A stretch of DNA of 64,000 nt, taken from the NCBI RefSeq assembly GCF_000953135.1, contig NZ_LN614827.1, positions 4,015,501 through 4,079,500 of the forward strand, read 5' to 3'. This document shows, piece by piece, positions 7,271 through 15,794 of this stretch. The DNA comes from Legionella fallonii LLAP-10. GTDB taxonomy: Bacteria; Pseudomonadota; Gammaproteobacteria; Legionellales; Legionellaceae. Position numbers and translations under genes: made by a program. The notes beneath the pieces are model-generated. The model ran no database searches and was not told where the DNA came from. It saw only the letters and a list, made by a program, of their open reading frames with translations. Position 1 is the stretch's first letter. Every line of letters starts with the position of its first letter.

Positions 7271-8221
7271 CTAAACGCCTCCTTCCAAACGCATTTTGAG
7301 CAAATAGATAATTGCTTTTTTCCTTGAATCAGGCATGTCATGTAATTCGATGAGGTTCAAACTATAGTCAATGAAGCTGTTTAATCGTTCTTGGGCTGTT
7401 TGTGTTGTCTCATCAGTGTTTGCTTGAGCCTTCTTATAATCGCGTTCTAATTCAATAGCAATTTGCTCTAAAGTTTTTTCATCTGGTTTTTGAACGTTAT
7501 CTAAACCGGCAAGCTGGCTTGCAGTAGCAATTCGATCCTTTAATGTATTTAGCTCATTATCTGGAACAGCAAACGCAGCATTAGTTGAATTCAAGAACGT
7601 TCTCTTTTTATGTAGATTATTATTTTGATCCTTTTCCCAATTCTCTCTATCTCCTTGGAACGCCAAGACGGTCATCAATACTCTGAAATCAATATTTTTG
7701 CGTTCAAATAACGCCCTATTAGTAATACTGATGGTCCAATCATTTTTTACTCTAAAAAAGGGTCTGTGCATCATTGCCATTTCTTGATCAGTGACTGGAT
7801 CATAAATAGTAAATGTTGTTCCCCAGAAGTTCATTGAAGCTCTAGCTAGTTTCGTTGAGCCATCTCGCCCATAAATATCAAATGTGGGGAAGAAGGTAAA
7901 AATTCGTTCCTCTGCATACCCCAGGAAACTTTCATTACGATCATAGATATCAAAATGAGCAGTATAAGAAAAAAACCTGGAACGTGCGGTTGCCATTTTA
8001 TTGTCAAACGGGTCAAAAAATTCGTATGTCAGTAGAAAGCTAAAAAATTTTCTATATAAAGTACCTATTTTATGGGTTTTTGTTTCAATATCGAAACTGG
8101 TAGTCAAGCTGATCCAATGCTCGGTAATATAAAACTCGTTAGGCACCTCATTATCAGCATAAAGGTTGCTTGAGTGAATTAAGATGAAGAAGGAAAATAA
8201 AGTGGCAATTATTTTTTTCAT
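7271..8221 (-). CDS. Secreted LURP-one-related/tubby-like beta-barrel protein
   Basis: A 316-residue protein with a clear signal peptide (MKKIIATLFSFFILIHSSNLYA, cleaved before DNE), so exported to the periplasm or beyond. Residues ~30-175 contain repeated strand patterns typical of the LURP-one-related/scramblase (tubby C-terminal-like) fold: YEFFDPFDNKMATARS, HFDIYDRNESFLGYAEE, TFDIYGRDGSTKLARA and TFTIYDPVTDQEMAM. Residues ~210-316 are charged and helical. Such folds bind phosphoinositides or membranes in eukaryotes; the bacterial role is not known. The gene stands alone and is convergent with the GST-like gene. Fold assignment is good, function open. Confidence 0.75.
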   Translation of the reverse strand: MKKIIATLFSFFILIHSSNLYADNEVPNEFYITEHWISLTTSFDIETKTHKIGTLYRKFFSFLLTYEFFDPFDNKMATARSRFFSYTAHFDIYDRNESFLGYAEERIFTFFPTFDIYGRDGSTKLARASMNFWGTTFTIYDPVTDQEMAMMHRPFFRVKNDWTISITNRALFERKNIDFRVLMTVLAFQGDRENWEKDQNNNLHKKRTFLNSTNAAFAVPDNELNTLKDRIATASQLAGLDNVQKPDEKTLEQIAIELERDYKKAQANTDETTQTAQERLNSFIDYSLNLIELHDMPDSRKKAIIYLLKMRLEGGV

Positions 8222-8553
8222 AGGTACTTTCCTATTTAAGAGTGAATTTATATCGTAGCGCTACTGATTTTTGAGTATTTTTAATACACTATTATCAGCC
8301 GAATAGACCCAATTCATTCAATTTACAGGCAGTTAGCTCATATCCTGCAAGATGAACGTGCTCATTATAAAAGGAGATACTTAACGAAATATTAATAGAT
8401 ACTTTATCTTGCTAAACCTCCTTGCACACAAAAAACTACTTCCACACAAGCAGGATGCATTTACTTCATAACAGATTTTGTTTTAAGAACCATGATGCTT
8501 ATGCCTACTTTATTTTGAATAGGCATAAAACATCATAGATGAAAAATAAGTTA
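8222..8553. other. Intergenic region, no gene seen
   Basis: This 332-base AT-rich spacer separates two minus-strand genes. It should carry the promoter of the LURP-one-like gene near 8222-8300 and the end of the shc transcript. The only structure I see is the hairpin at 8492-8536. Confidence 0.5.
8492..8536 (-). terminator. Hairpin after squalene-hopene cyclase
   Basis: TTATGCCTA (8499-8507) pairs with TAGGCATAA (8520-8528), and ATGATG (8492-8497) pairs with CATCAT (8531-8536) across a small asymmetric bulge. It lies about 20 bases after the shc stop on the minus strand, the place expected for a terminator, although no long U tract follows. Confidence 0.5.
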
Positions 8554-10524
8554 CTACTTATTACCAAACCAACCTTTTTGATAACGACCTAATGCCATTA
8601 AAGGCCAGCAATGACGATATAAATTATAATTAATCATAAAACCAGCTGACGCTATTGCGTCTTTTAGATGCCCCTCTTGCAGAGAAGCGATACTTTTGCG
8701 CTGTCCTTCACCATATCCAGGGAAACCACAACCAGTGTAATGATCCTCATCCCAAGTACCCTGTACATTCATGGTGTCACATAAATAGTCAATTCCTTTA
8801 TGCACCGCAGGATGCTCGTACTGATCAACAGCCATCAAAGCTAACAATGCCCATGCCGTTTGTGACGGTGTGCTGGGGCCACAACCATGTTGTGTTACAT
8901 CAACATAAGAAGCGCAAGACTCGCCCCATCCACCATCAGCGTTTTGATGAGCAAGAAGCCATTGAATCGCTTTTTGGATTGTAGGACTAGTGATGTCTTC
9001 TCCTACAGCCCGTAAGGCAGGCAATACCGTTCCAATACCATAAATATAATTAACGCCCCAACGGCCAAACCAACTACCATTAGGTTCTTGCTCTTGATAA
9101 ATATAGTCAAGAGCCCTTTTAATGACGGGATTATCTCTCGTATATCCCATCATACCAAGGGCCTCAAGCACATGTGCAGTAACATCCACGCTAGGTGGAT
9201 CTAAAATTTCGCCAAAATCGAAGAAAGGAAACTTCGCCAAAAAGAAATTATTATTCTCTCGGTCGAATGCCGCCCAACCGCCATTCTTGCCTTGCATACC
9301 GAGAAGCCATTGTGTCCCAGTTTTAATAGCCACTTTACACTGTACGTTCTCAGATTCAGATAATGAAGCGTGCCATAATGCCATGAGTACTTCAGCGGTA
9401 TCATCAATATCAGGATAATTGGCATTCTCAAATTCAAAAGCCCATCCCCCAGGAGAAAGCTTTGGATTTTGTATGCTCCAATCCCCACCGACCAATATTT
9501 GTTTTTTAATAAGCCAACGACAAGCTGATTGTATTTGTGGATGCGAAGACTCCACTCCTACTTCTTTCAGGGCATTAATCATAAGGCTTGTATCCCAAAC
9601 TGGGGATACACAAGCTTGCACCTGCATGGTTTCATTATCTTCAATACTAAAACTGTCAAAACCGTCAATCCCTTTGCGCATCACTGGATGCTCTAAAGAA
9701 TGTCCTGTTAATTTCAAAGCAATCAATGAATAAACCCATGGTGGTTGAATACCACCCCACGAACCATCGGCCTCTTGATGATCAATAATCCATTGTATTG
9801 ACTTTTTGATAGCCAAACGACGACCCGGTTTCCAAGGCATACGTTCGTAAAGTTTAAATCCTTTTTCAATGACTTTAAAAATTACACCCCATATCCCATG
9901 TCCTTGTGCTTTTTGCGGCATAGCATCTTGCAGGAATAAATCAGTCAAAGCGCAATGGTTAGGGATAGCGCATACAGGGCGTTCCGCCATAACTATAGTT
10001 AATGGGACAACAGTAGCTCGAGCCCAACTGGCAAAAGCATATACATTGAATGGAAACCAAGAAGGTAAAAAAATGATTTCAGGAAGTAATGTTGGAATTT
10101 GCTGCCAAGACCACTGACCGAAAAGAGCTAACCATATTTGCGTAAAAACACGAACCTTGGCAATTCCGCCTTTAGCAATAATAAACTCTCTTGCTAACTT
10201 CATGTTGGGAGCGTCTTTGCTTACTCCTGACAACATCAAAGCGAAATAACATTCAACAGTAGTACTAAGATCGCCAGATCCTTGAAAATACAACGACCAC
10301 GAACCATCTTCTTGCTGATGTTTTAAAATGTGGTTCACAATTTTTTGCTGACGCACCTCATCGTGAATCCCTAAAAAATAAAGAAGGAGCAAAAACTCTG
10401 CTTCCATAGTGCTATTCGAATCCAAAGGGGCAATCCAATAACCCTCTTGATGTTGAATGCCAAGCGCATAATCTGTAGCACGTTTGATCACTATATCCAA
10501 TATATTTCTTTTGGGTTCAATCAT
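8554..10524 (-). CDS. shc: Squalene-hopene cyclase
   Basis: Membrane-associated class II terpene cyclase that turns squalene into hopene and diplopterol, the first committed step of hopanoid synthesis. The 656 residues match the family. The catalytic DxDD-type motif is DIDD at 372-375, followed by TAEVL. Many QW repeats are visible, for example QQEDGSW at 70-76, QEADGSWGG at 250-258, GKNGGWAAFD and QNADGGWGES. It is the last gene of a minus-strand set with two prenyl synthases and an SDR, after a gap of about 150 bases that could hold its own promoter. The identification is secure. Confidence 0.97.
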   Translation of the reverse strand: MIEPKRNILDIVIKRATDYALGIQHQEGYWIAPLDSNSTMEAEFLLLLYFLGIHDEVRQQKIVNHILKHQQEDGSWSLYFQGSGDLSTTVECYFALMLSGVSKDAPNMKLAREFIIAKGGIAKVRVFTQIWLALFGQWSWQQIPTLLPEIIFLPSWFPFNVYAFASWARATVVPLTIVMAERPVCAIPNHCALTDLFLQDAMPQKAQGHGIWGVIFKVIEKGFKLYERMPWKPGRRLAIKKSIQWIIDHQEADGSWGGIQPPWVYSLIALKLTGHSLEHPVMRKGIDGFDSFSIEDNETMQVQACVSPVWDTSLMINALKEVGVESSHPQIQSACRWLIKKQILVGGDWSIQNPKLSPGGWAFEFENANYPDIDDTAEVLMALWHASLSESENVQCKVAIKTGTQWLLGMQGKNGGWAAFDRENNNFFLAKFPFFDFGEILDPPSVDVTAHVLEALGMMGYTRDNPVIKRALDYIYQEQEPNGSWFGRWGVNYIYGIGTVLPALRAVGEDITSPTIQKAIQWLLAHQNADGGWGESCASYVDVTQHGCGPSTPSQTAWALLALMAVDQYEHPAVHKGIDYLCDTMNVQGTWDEDHYTGCGFPGYGEGQRKSIASLQEGHLKDAIASAGFMINYNLYRHCWPLMALGRYQKGWFGNK

Positions 10525-10678
10525 GATAGCTCCGCTAACCTAAAATCTTGTTCTACAGCCAAGATACTCCAAAATACTCATTTTAGTCCATGGCTTTTCC
10601 TACAGAAAAACTTTAAAAAATTTCCAATGGAATCTTAATATTATCCGTATTTAAAAGCTTCTCATATAGGAATAAAGC

Positions 10679-11692
10679 CTAGTTTGTTGCAACATTTCGG
10701 GTATATAAGGCTTTCCACAAATACAGGTACACTTGTTTTCTTGATATTTTTATAGCTTGTCGTTTGGCGATGTATGATAAATCTTTAAGAGTATTCAACG
10801 TTTCCTTTGCAATAAAATAAGGAACGAGACAAGCAAATTTAACACGACGGTTATTTACTGCCTGAATGTACAAAGCAGCATCACTTAGATAATCAAGAGC
10901 TTGACTTCGCCAGCGTTCTATTAATGCGCTTTCTTTTATAGATAATTCATTTACGAATTGCTCAAGATTGTCCTGAGAACAACTCCCCTGATAAGGTAAA
11001 TAAAGACGTCCATTAGCTAAATCGCAGGGAAGATCGCGCAAAATATTAGTTAATTGCAGTGCTTTTCCAAAATTTATCGCCTTAAGCAATAGAGAACTTA
11101 AATTATCTTTGGTGTAGCCAGGAATATAGCTACAACATAATTTTGTCCAAAACTCCCCCACGCAACCAGCAACAAGATAAAGATAATTATCAAGCTCTTC
11201 ATCTGTAGAAAAATGAACAATTCCTTTTTGGCTATCAAAATAATTTAAATCAATTAATTGTCCCTCAATGATTTTATTCAATACATCTTGAATATATATT
11301 TTATCTTGTGCAGATTGCTCATGGAGCAATTCAAATAGAAAAGGAATGTTCTCTATCAGAGCTCGGTCGGAATCTGAAAAGTGAGAAAGATAAGGTTTTA
11401 CATTTTGATTCACTTCACTTAAAAGAAAAAAATGAGAGGGTTCACTAACTAATATTTTCAATTGTGCCATCATCTCTTTTCTAAACATTACAGGAATTGT
11501 GCTGTAATCCGCCAAAGTATCGGTTACTCGCGCAAGCAAATAGGCTAAAGAAAGAGGCAAACGTACCGCGTTAGGTAAATAACGTAAGCTTAAATAAAAA
11601 CTTCGAGAAACAGATTTTAGTAGTGGCCAAAATAAAATGTTCCGTTGTGATAATTGCTTATTTTGACTTTGTTTTTTTCCAGCAGATTCCAC
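10679..11692 (-). CDS. Squalene synthase-like head-to-head prenyltransferase
   Basis: A 337-residue member of the squalene/phytoene synthase family that joins two farnesyl diphosphates. Both Asp-rich motifs are visible: DTLAD (about residues 58-62) and RDLPCD after LQLTNIL. The pattern SRSFYLSLRYLP with YLVAGCVGEFW resembles single-enzyme (eukaryote-type) squalene synthases more than HpnC, but it lacks a C-terminal membrane anchor. The start is GTG at 11692 after AAGGGA. It lies 18 bases after the second prenyl synthase and before shc, so its role is to supply squalene. Whether it makes squalene alone or acts as a HpnC partner cannot be settled from sequence. Confidence 0.85.
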   Translation of the reverse strand: MESAGKKQSQNKQLSQRNILFWPLLKSVSRSFYLSLRYLPNAVRLPLSLAYLLARVTDTLADYSTIPVMFRKEMMAQLKILVSEPSHFFLLSEVNQNVKPYLSHFSDSDRALIENIPFLFELLHEQSAQDKIYIQDVLNKIIEGQLIDLNYFDSQKGIVHFSTDEELDNYLYLVAGCVGEFWTKLCCSYIPGYTKDNLSSLLLKAINFGKALQLTNILRDLPCDLANGRLYLPYQGSCSQDNLEQFVNELSIKESALIERWRSQALDYLSDAALYIQAVNNRRVKFACLVPYFIAKETLNTLKDLSYIAKRQAIKISRKQVYLYLWKALYTRNVATN

Positions 11693-11710
11693 TCTGTTAT
11701 CCCTTAGGAT

Positions 11711-12637
11711 TTAACCCTTAACACACCATTGAACAATTCCTGAAAAGCATGTACTTATCTTTTCAAATCGGTTTAATTTTATTTTTTTATTTTCTAAAAT
11801 TAAATGAGGATTTTTTTTAATTTTCTTTAATAAAGAAAAGTAGGTTTTAGTCATAACTCGTAAACTTAAGGAGCCTGTACGCGAAACCTGGCGTTCTAGA
11901 TGACGCGATTTTTCATAGTAATGCTCCGCCTGGCTAATAATTTCATTAACGGCTTTAATTACCTCTTCTTCATTCTCCACTACCATCTGATGAGAAATAT
12001 CTTCATCATGTTCTACCCACTCCAAAGGAATAAATAGTTTACCGTTTTTAGCATCAGAAGAAACATCACGAACCACATTGGTTAATTGCAGTGCAATTCC
12101 ACGGTATTCTGCCATTTTCTGTGTCAACTCGCCACCTTTATAACCCCAAATCGCAATACATGCTAATCCCACACTTGCTGCAACACGATAGCAATACTGA
12201 TACAGATCAAGAAAATTTTCATATCTATTTTGCTGAATAGACTGTAATTGCCCAACAAACATGTCATGAAAATAATTAAAGGAAATATTATATTTTAATA
12301 TCGTCTCTTGAAATGCGGGCCAGAAAGAATGCAACGAATCGGAGGGAAAAGGTTCCTGCTCAGGGTTTAAAATCATTTCTGTTTTACGATAAAAATCGTT
12401 TAATTTCTTAATTTTTTCTTCTTCAGCAAGATCACTATCGGCAATATCGTCTATCTCTCGCATCCAAGCATAAATCGCAAACAAGGCGTCACGTTTTTCT
12501 TTATTAAGAGTCAACCACATTCCATAATAGAAATTGCTTCCGCTTTTTTTTACCAGCTCCCGACAATGAAGATAAGATTGTTCAATGTTTCTGTTGCAAT
12601 CATTGCTGTTTTTTATTGGTAATCGTCTACTCATCAT
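11711..12637 (-). CDS. hpnD: Presqualene diphosphate/phytoene synthase-like enzyme (HpnD-type)
   Basis: A 308-residue trans-isoprenyl diphosphate synthase. SNFYYGMWLTLNKEKRDALFAIYAW and the first Asp motif REIDDIAD lie near residues 33-68, YRVAASVGLAC follows, and LTNVVRDVSSDAKNGKLFIP carries the second Asp motif. This pattern is closest to CrtB/HpnD enzymes, which make presqualene diphosphate from farnesyl diphosphate. The start overlaps the SDR stop by 11 bases (another ATG lies 3 bases in), implying translational coupling. The hpnD name rests on context and motif style; HpnC is an alternative. Confidence 0.8.
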   Translation of the reverse strand: MMSRRLPIKNSNDCNRNIEQSYLHCRELVKKSGSNFYYGMWLTLNKEKRDALFAIYAWMREIDDIADSDLAEEEKIKKLNDFYRKTEMILNPEQEPFPSDSLHSFWPAFQETILKYNISFNYFHDMFVGQLQSIQQNRYENFLDLYQYCYRVAASVGLACIAIWGYKGGELTQKMAEYRGIALQLTNVVRDVSSDAKNGKLFIPLEWVEHDEDISHQMVVENEEEVIKAVNEIISQAEHYYEKSRHLERQVSRTGSLSLRVMTKTYFSLLKKIKKNPHLILENKKIKLNRFEKISTCFSGIVQWCVKG

Positions 12638-13487
12638 TTTTTATGTTCTCACATTTTAAATGGTCAGAATACATATGATTTATACCCATGCGATGAAGCG
12701 AGGGAATCAATGCTCTAGCAGTATATGCCCAGGAAAGCCATGAAGGGACAAATTTCTCTGTGAATCCTTGTTCCACTGCAGCAATAATAGCATTAACAAC
12801 TTTTTGCGGTGAAACAGGCTTTGGTGATTCGAAAGGATAAGGTGAACCGCGCGTTGCAAAAAAATCAGTTTCCACTGGACCAGGAAGAACCATGGAAACG
12901 TGAACCCCTTGAGATCTTACCTCGTTTTGTACTGATTCAGTAAGTCCAACAACAGCAAACTTACTAGCAGAATAGGCAGCCTCCAACGGAGCCGCAATAC
13001 GTCCAGCAACGGAAGCAATATTAATGATGCATCCCTTATGGCGAGCAACCATGGAAGGTAATACCGCCTTCATGGTATAGACTACACCTAAAAAATTAAT
13101 ACGCATTAATTTTTCAAACAGCTCAATTTCTGCCGTATTAAATGAGCCAAAAGCACCTATTCCTGCACAATTAATCAGAATATCGATAGGCCCTAATTGT
13201 TCGGCAACGCACTGAATCGCTTGTTTAACATCATCAGGATGACTCACATCAGCAACACTAATAACACCCTGACCATCAATTTCTTTTAATACTAACTCAA
13301 GGTCTTGTTGCGAGCGTGCCATCAGACCTACTTTGGCTCCACGATCAGCCGCAGCCTTAGCCATAGCACGACCGATGCCACGAGAAGCACCTGTAATAAG
13401 CACCACTGCATTTTTCCATCCAGAAAAATGCGCCTTATGGGAGCGTATTCCTTTTGTTGTAACTGTCTTTAAATCCATTGACCACAT
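12627..13487 (-). CDS. Short-chain dehydrogenase/reductase in the hopanoid operon
   Basis: A cytosolic NAD(P)-dependent oxidoreductase of the classical SDR family. In the numbering that starts at GTG 13490, the nucleotide motif TGASRGIG lies near 33-40, NCAG at 107-110, catalytic Ser160 in INIAS, and YSASK with Tyr173 and Lys177. The substrate is unknown. SDR genes occur in several hopanoid and lipid clusters, so a tailoring step is possible. The first gene of the minus-strand set, it overlaps the next by 11 bases. The start is ambiguous between GTG 13490, ATG 13487 and ATG 13478, with no clear ribosome site. Confidence 0.85.
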   Translation of the reverse strand: MWSMDLKTVTTKGIRSHKAHFSGWKNAVVLITGASRGIGRAMAKAAADRGAKVGLMARSQQDLELVLKEIDGQGVISVADVSHPDDVKQAIQCVAEQLGPIDILINCAGIGAFGSFNTAEIELFEKLMRINFLGVVYTMKAVLPSMVARHKGCIINIASVAGRIAAPLEAAYSASKFAVVGLTESVQNEVRSQGVHVSMVLPGPVETDFFATRGSPYPFESPKPVSPQKVVNAIIAAVEQGFTEKFVPSWLSWAYTARALIPSLHRMGINHMYSDHLKCENIKNDE

Positions 13488-13490
13488 CAC

Positions 13491-13981
13491 TGTTTCATAT
13501 TTATTTACAACTTCTCATTAGATTCAAGCAAATTAAATTTCTCTGCGTCCCCAAAATTCAAAGCAACAGCCGACTCAAAATGAAACTCTAAACACTGTGC
13601 GCTAATCACAAAATGAAAGCGATCACCCCTGAATTAATTGAGTAATTATGTTCATTGATGATAAATCAATTATTTTTCAATTGTCTTAAGTCAGAACTAA
13701 TCTATCATTTTTCTCTATCTTAAAATAGCTCTCTGGCTAATAATTTTGTACACCATCAAAAACCAAATCATAAAAAGTAGTTAAAGCTGGAACAATATTA
13801 TCCTTTCGTGTTATTTCATTTTAATAATATTCTTGATCTACAATGCAAAAAAACTGGACTCGTCATAGGCAATAACATATTCTATGAGAATTTTACATTT
13901 ATCAGAAATAATTTCTGTATAAAAACGACAGTACAATCAGTCACTTTAGTCAATGGTTGTTGTATAACGTAAGGAGACAGC
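13491..13981. other. Divergent promoter region of the hopanoid locus
   Basis: This 491-base AT-rich spacer separates the minus-strand SDR-hpnD-squalene synthase-shc set from plus-strand hpnH-hpnG. It has no credible gene. It holds a near-perfect palindrome at 13903-13917 and a good ribosome site (AAGGAG) directly before hpnH. Both transcripts probably start here. Confidence 0.55.
13903..13917. promoter_or_regulatory. 15-bp palindrome upstream of hpnH
   Basis: CAGAAAT-A-ATTTCTG is a perfect 7+1+7 palindrome about 65 bases before the hpnH start. TATAAA follows directly at 13918-13923 and could be part of a -10 element. This is the layout of an operator overlapping a promoter, but no known regulator site is recognised. 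Confidence 0.35.
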
Positions 13982-15085
13982 ATGGGTGTTCCATTAAAAC
14001 AGCAATTACATATGGCCAAATATATTATTGGAAAACGTCTACGTAATATCAAACGTTATCCACTGGTTTTAATGTTGGAACCTTTATACCAATGCAACCT
14101 GGCATGTGCTGGCTGCGGTAAAATTGATCATCCTAAAGAAATTCTAGCAAAACGCATGAGTGTTCAAGATGCATTAAAAGCGGTTGATGAGTGCGGTGCC
14201 CCCATGGTTTCTATTGCGGGAGGGGAACCACTAATTCATGAAAATATTCCACAAATTGTTCAAGGAATTATCGCACGTAAAAAATACGTTTATCTGTGTA
14301 CTAATGCCCTACTACTAAAGAAACGAATACATGAGTTTACCCCATCACCTTATCTGACTTTTTCTATTCATCTTGATGGCAACCGCGAGCGCCATGATGA
14401 GTCTGTATGCCGTACCGGTGTTTATGATAAGGCAGTGAAAGCGATTCAATTGGCTAAAGAACATGGCCATAGAGTCAGTATCAACTGTACTCTATTTAAT
14501 AATGAAGATGCAGCGGAAGTCGTCGATTTCTTTGATAGTGTCACTGCGATGGGCATTGATCAAATAACTCTGTCGCCTGGATATAGCTATGAGCATGCTC
14601 CTCGCCAAGATGTTTTTCTTTCTCGCACTCAAACAAAACAATTATTTCGTAACATATTGAAAAAAAGAAAAGAAAAAACAAAAAACTGGCCCCTGTCACA
14701 CTCTCCCCTTTTCCTGGATTTTCTCGCAGGCAATCAGACTTATCAATGTACTCCCTGGAGTAATCCCAATTATGGTATTTTCGGCTGGCAAAAGCCTTGC
14801 TATTTATTATCTAAAGGACATACTAAAACATTTAAGTCATTGATGGAAAATACAAATTGGGAAGATTACGGAAGTGGGCGCCATCCACAATGTAACAATT
14901 GCATGGCAAGTTGCGGATATGAAGGGACAGCGGTTAATGATATGCTCTCTAGTCCTATCAAAGCATTAAAGGTGGCATTACGAGGCCCAAAAACAGAAGG
15001 GACTATGGCCCCAGAGCTGCCTATTCTCTATAACACTGTTGAAAAGAGTTCCTCAACTAATAATGCTCTAGCGGATAAGATCTAA
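13982..15085 (+). CDS. hpnH: Adenosyl-hopene transferase HpnH (radical SAM)
   Basis: Radical SAM enzyme that joins a 5'-deoxyadenosyl group to hopene, the first step of C35 hopanoid side-chain building. The 4Fe-4S motif CNLACAGC places Cys38, Cys42 and Cys45, and GGEPL follows near residue 80. The C-terminal part carries further cysteines, CNNCMASCGYEG. The length of 367 fits the family. AAGGAGACAGC precedes the ATG, a strong ribosome site. hpnG follows after 16 bases, and the set is divergent from the squalene/hopene genes. The identification is secure. Confidence 0.95.
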   Translation: MGVPLKQQLHMAKYIIGKRLRNIKRYPLVLMLEPLYQCNLACAGCGKIDHPKEILAKRMSVQDALKAVDECGAPMVSIAGGEPLIHENIPQIVQGIIARKKYVYLCTNALLLKKRIHEFTPSPYLTFSIHLDGNRERHDESVCRTGVYDKAVKAIQLAKEHGHRVSINCTLFNNEDAAEVVDFFDSVTAMGIDQITLSPGYSYEHAPRQDVFLSRTQTKQLFRNILKKRKEKTKNWPLSHSPLFLDFLAGNQTYQCTPWSNPNYGIFGWQKPCYLLSKGHTKTFKSLMENTNWEDYGSGRHPQCNNCMASCGYEGTAVNDMLSSPIKALKVALRGPKTEGTMAPELPILYNTVEKSSSTNNALADKI

Positions 15086-15101
15086 CATCTCAGGAAAAGA
15101 A

Positions 15102-15794
15102 ATGTTTGGAATCCTCATAGCAATGCCAACCGAAGCGCGTTGCTTTTCCTCCTCCTTTTGCTCAATTGGCGAAGTGTATACTTTTACCCCTAAGGCACTA
15201 GTCGCCGTATCTGGAATGGGGGAACTTGCAAGCCAAGCCGCACAGACTCTAATCAAAAAAGGAGTAACGTGTTTGATTAGTTGTGGCACAGCAGTAGGTC
15301 TTGCACCAAGCATCAAACCAGGAACTTTGTGCGTACCACAAAAAATATTGAATCATAGTAAAGAAGTTTATTATTGTGACAACGATTGGCGACAGCAGCT
15401 ATTGACTGGCTCCAGCAACAAAATCTCTTTAGATGAAGGCAATTTGATACATACCCCTAATATTTTAACAACAAGTAATGAAAAACAGACTCTCCATGAC
15501 TCATCAGGAGCAATAGCTGCGGACATGGAAAGCCTATTCATTGCTCAAGAAGCCAAACGCCATCAAATCCCTTTTGTCGCATTACGCGTTGTTATTGATG
15601 ACGCCCATTTCACTATGCCTAAGCAGTTAACTGAAGCGGTTTCATCTAATGGTGAAGTGGCTATAAGAAAAATACTCCTAAGTCTAGGCAAACAACCAAA
15701 GCTAATATACCCGCTGACTACCCTTGCCATCAACTTTAATAAAACGCGCAAAGTATTGAAAACTATTTCTCAAATGAAAATGTTTGTAAGTTAA
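15102..15794 (+). CDS. hpnG: HpnG, adenosylhopane nucleosidase/phosphorylase
   Basis: A 230-residue member of the MTA/SAH nucleosidase (purine phosphorylase) superfamily, which removes adenine from adenosylhopane to give ribosylhopane. Motifs are GILIAMPTEA at the start, VSGMGE near residue 37, ISCGTAVGL near 60, and ADMES with the substrate-binding Met-Glu near 147. It follows hpnH by 16 bases. Its last bases overlap the convergent minus-strand gene (15791-15794). Family membership is clear; the hopanoid role rests on the neighbour hpnH. Confidence 0.9.
   Translation: MFGILIAMPTEARCFSSSFCSIGEVYTFTPKALVAVSGMGELASQAAQTLIKKGVTCLISCGTAVGLAPSIKPGTLCVPQKILNHSKEVYYCDNDWRQQLLTGSSNKISLDEGNLIHTPNILTTSNEKQTLHDSSGAIAADMESLFIAQEAKRHQIPFVALRVVIDDAHFTMPKQLTEAVSSNGEVAIRKILLSLGKQPKLIYPLTTLAINFNKTRKVLKTISQMKMFVS

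Noticed and set aside
8655..10638. Several open frames of 60-110 codons on the plus strand opposite squalene-hopene cyclase
   Set aside because: They lie fully antisense to a conserved gene, have no ribosome sites and encode no recognisable protein; they are shadows of shc codon use.
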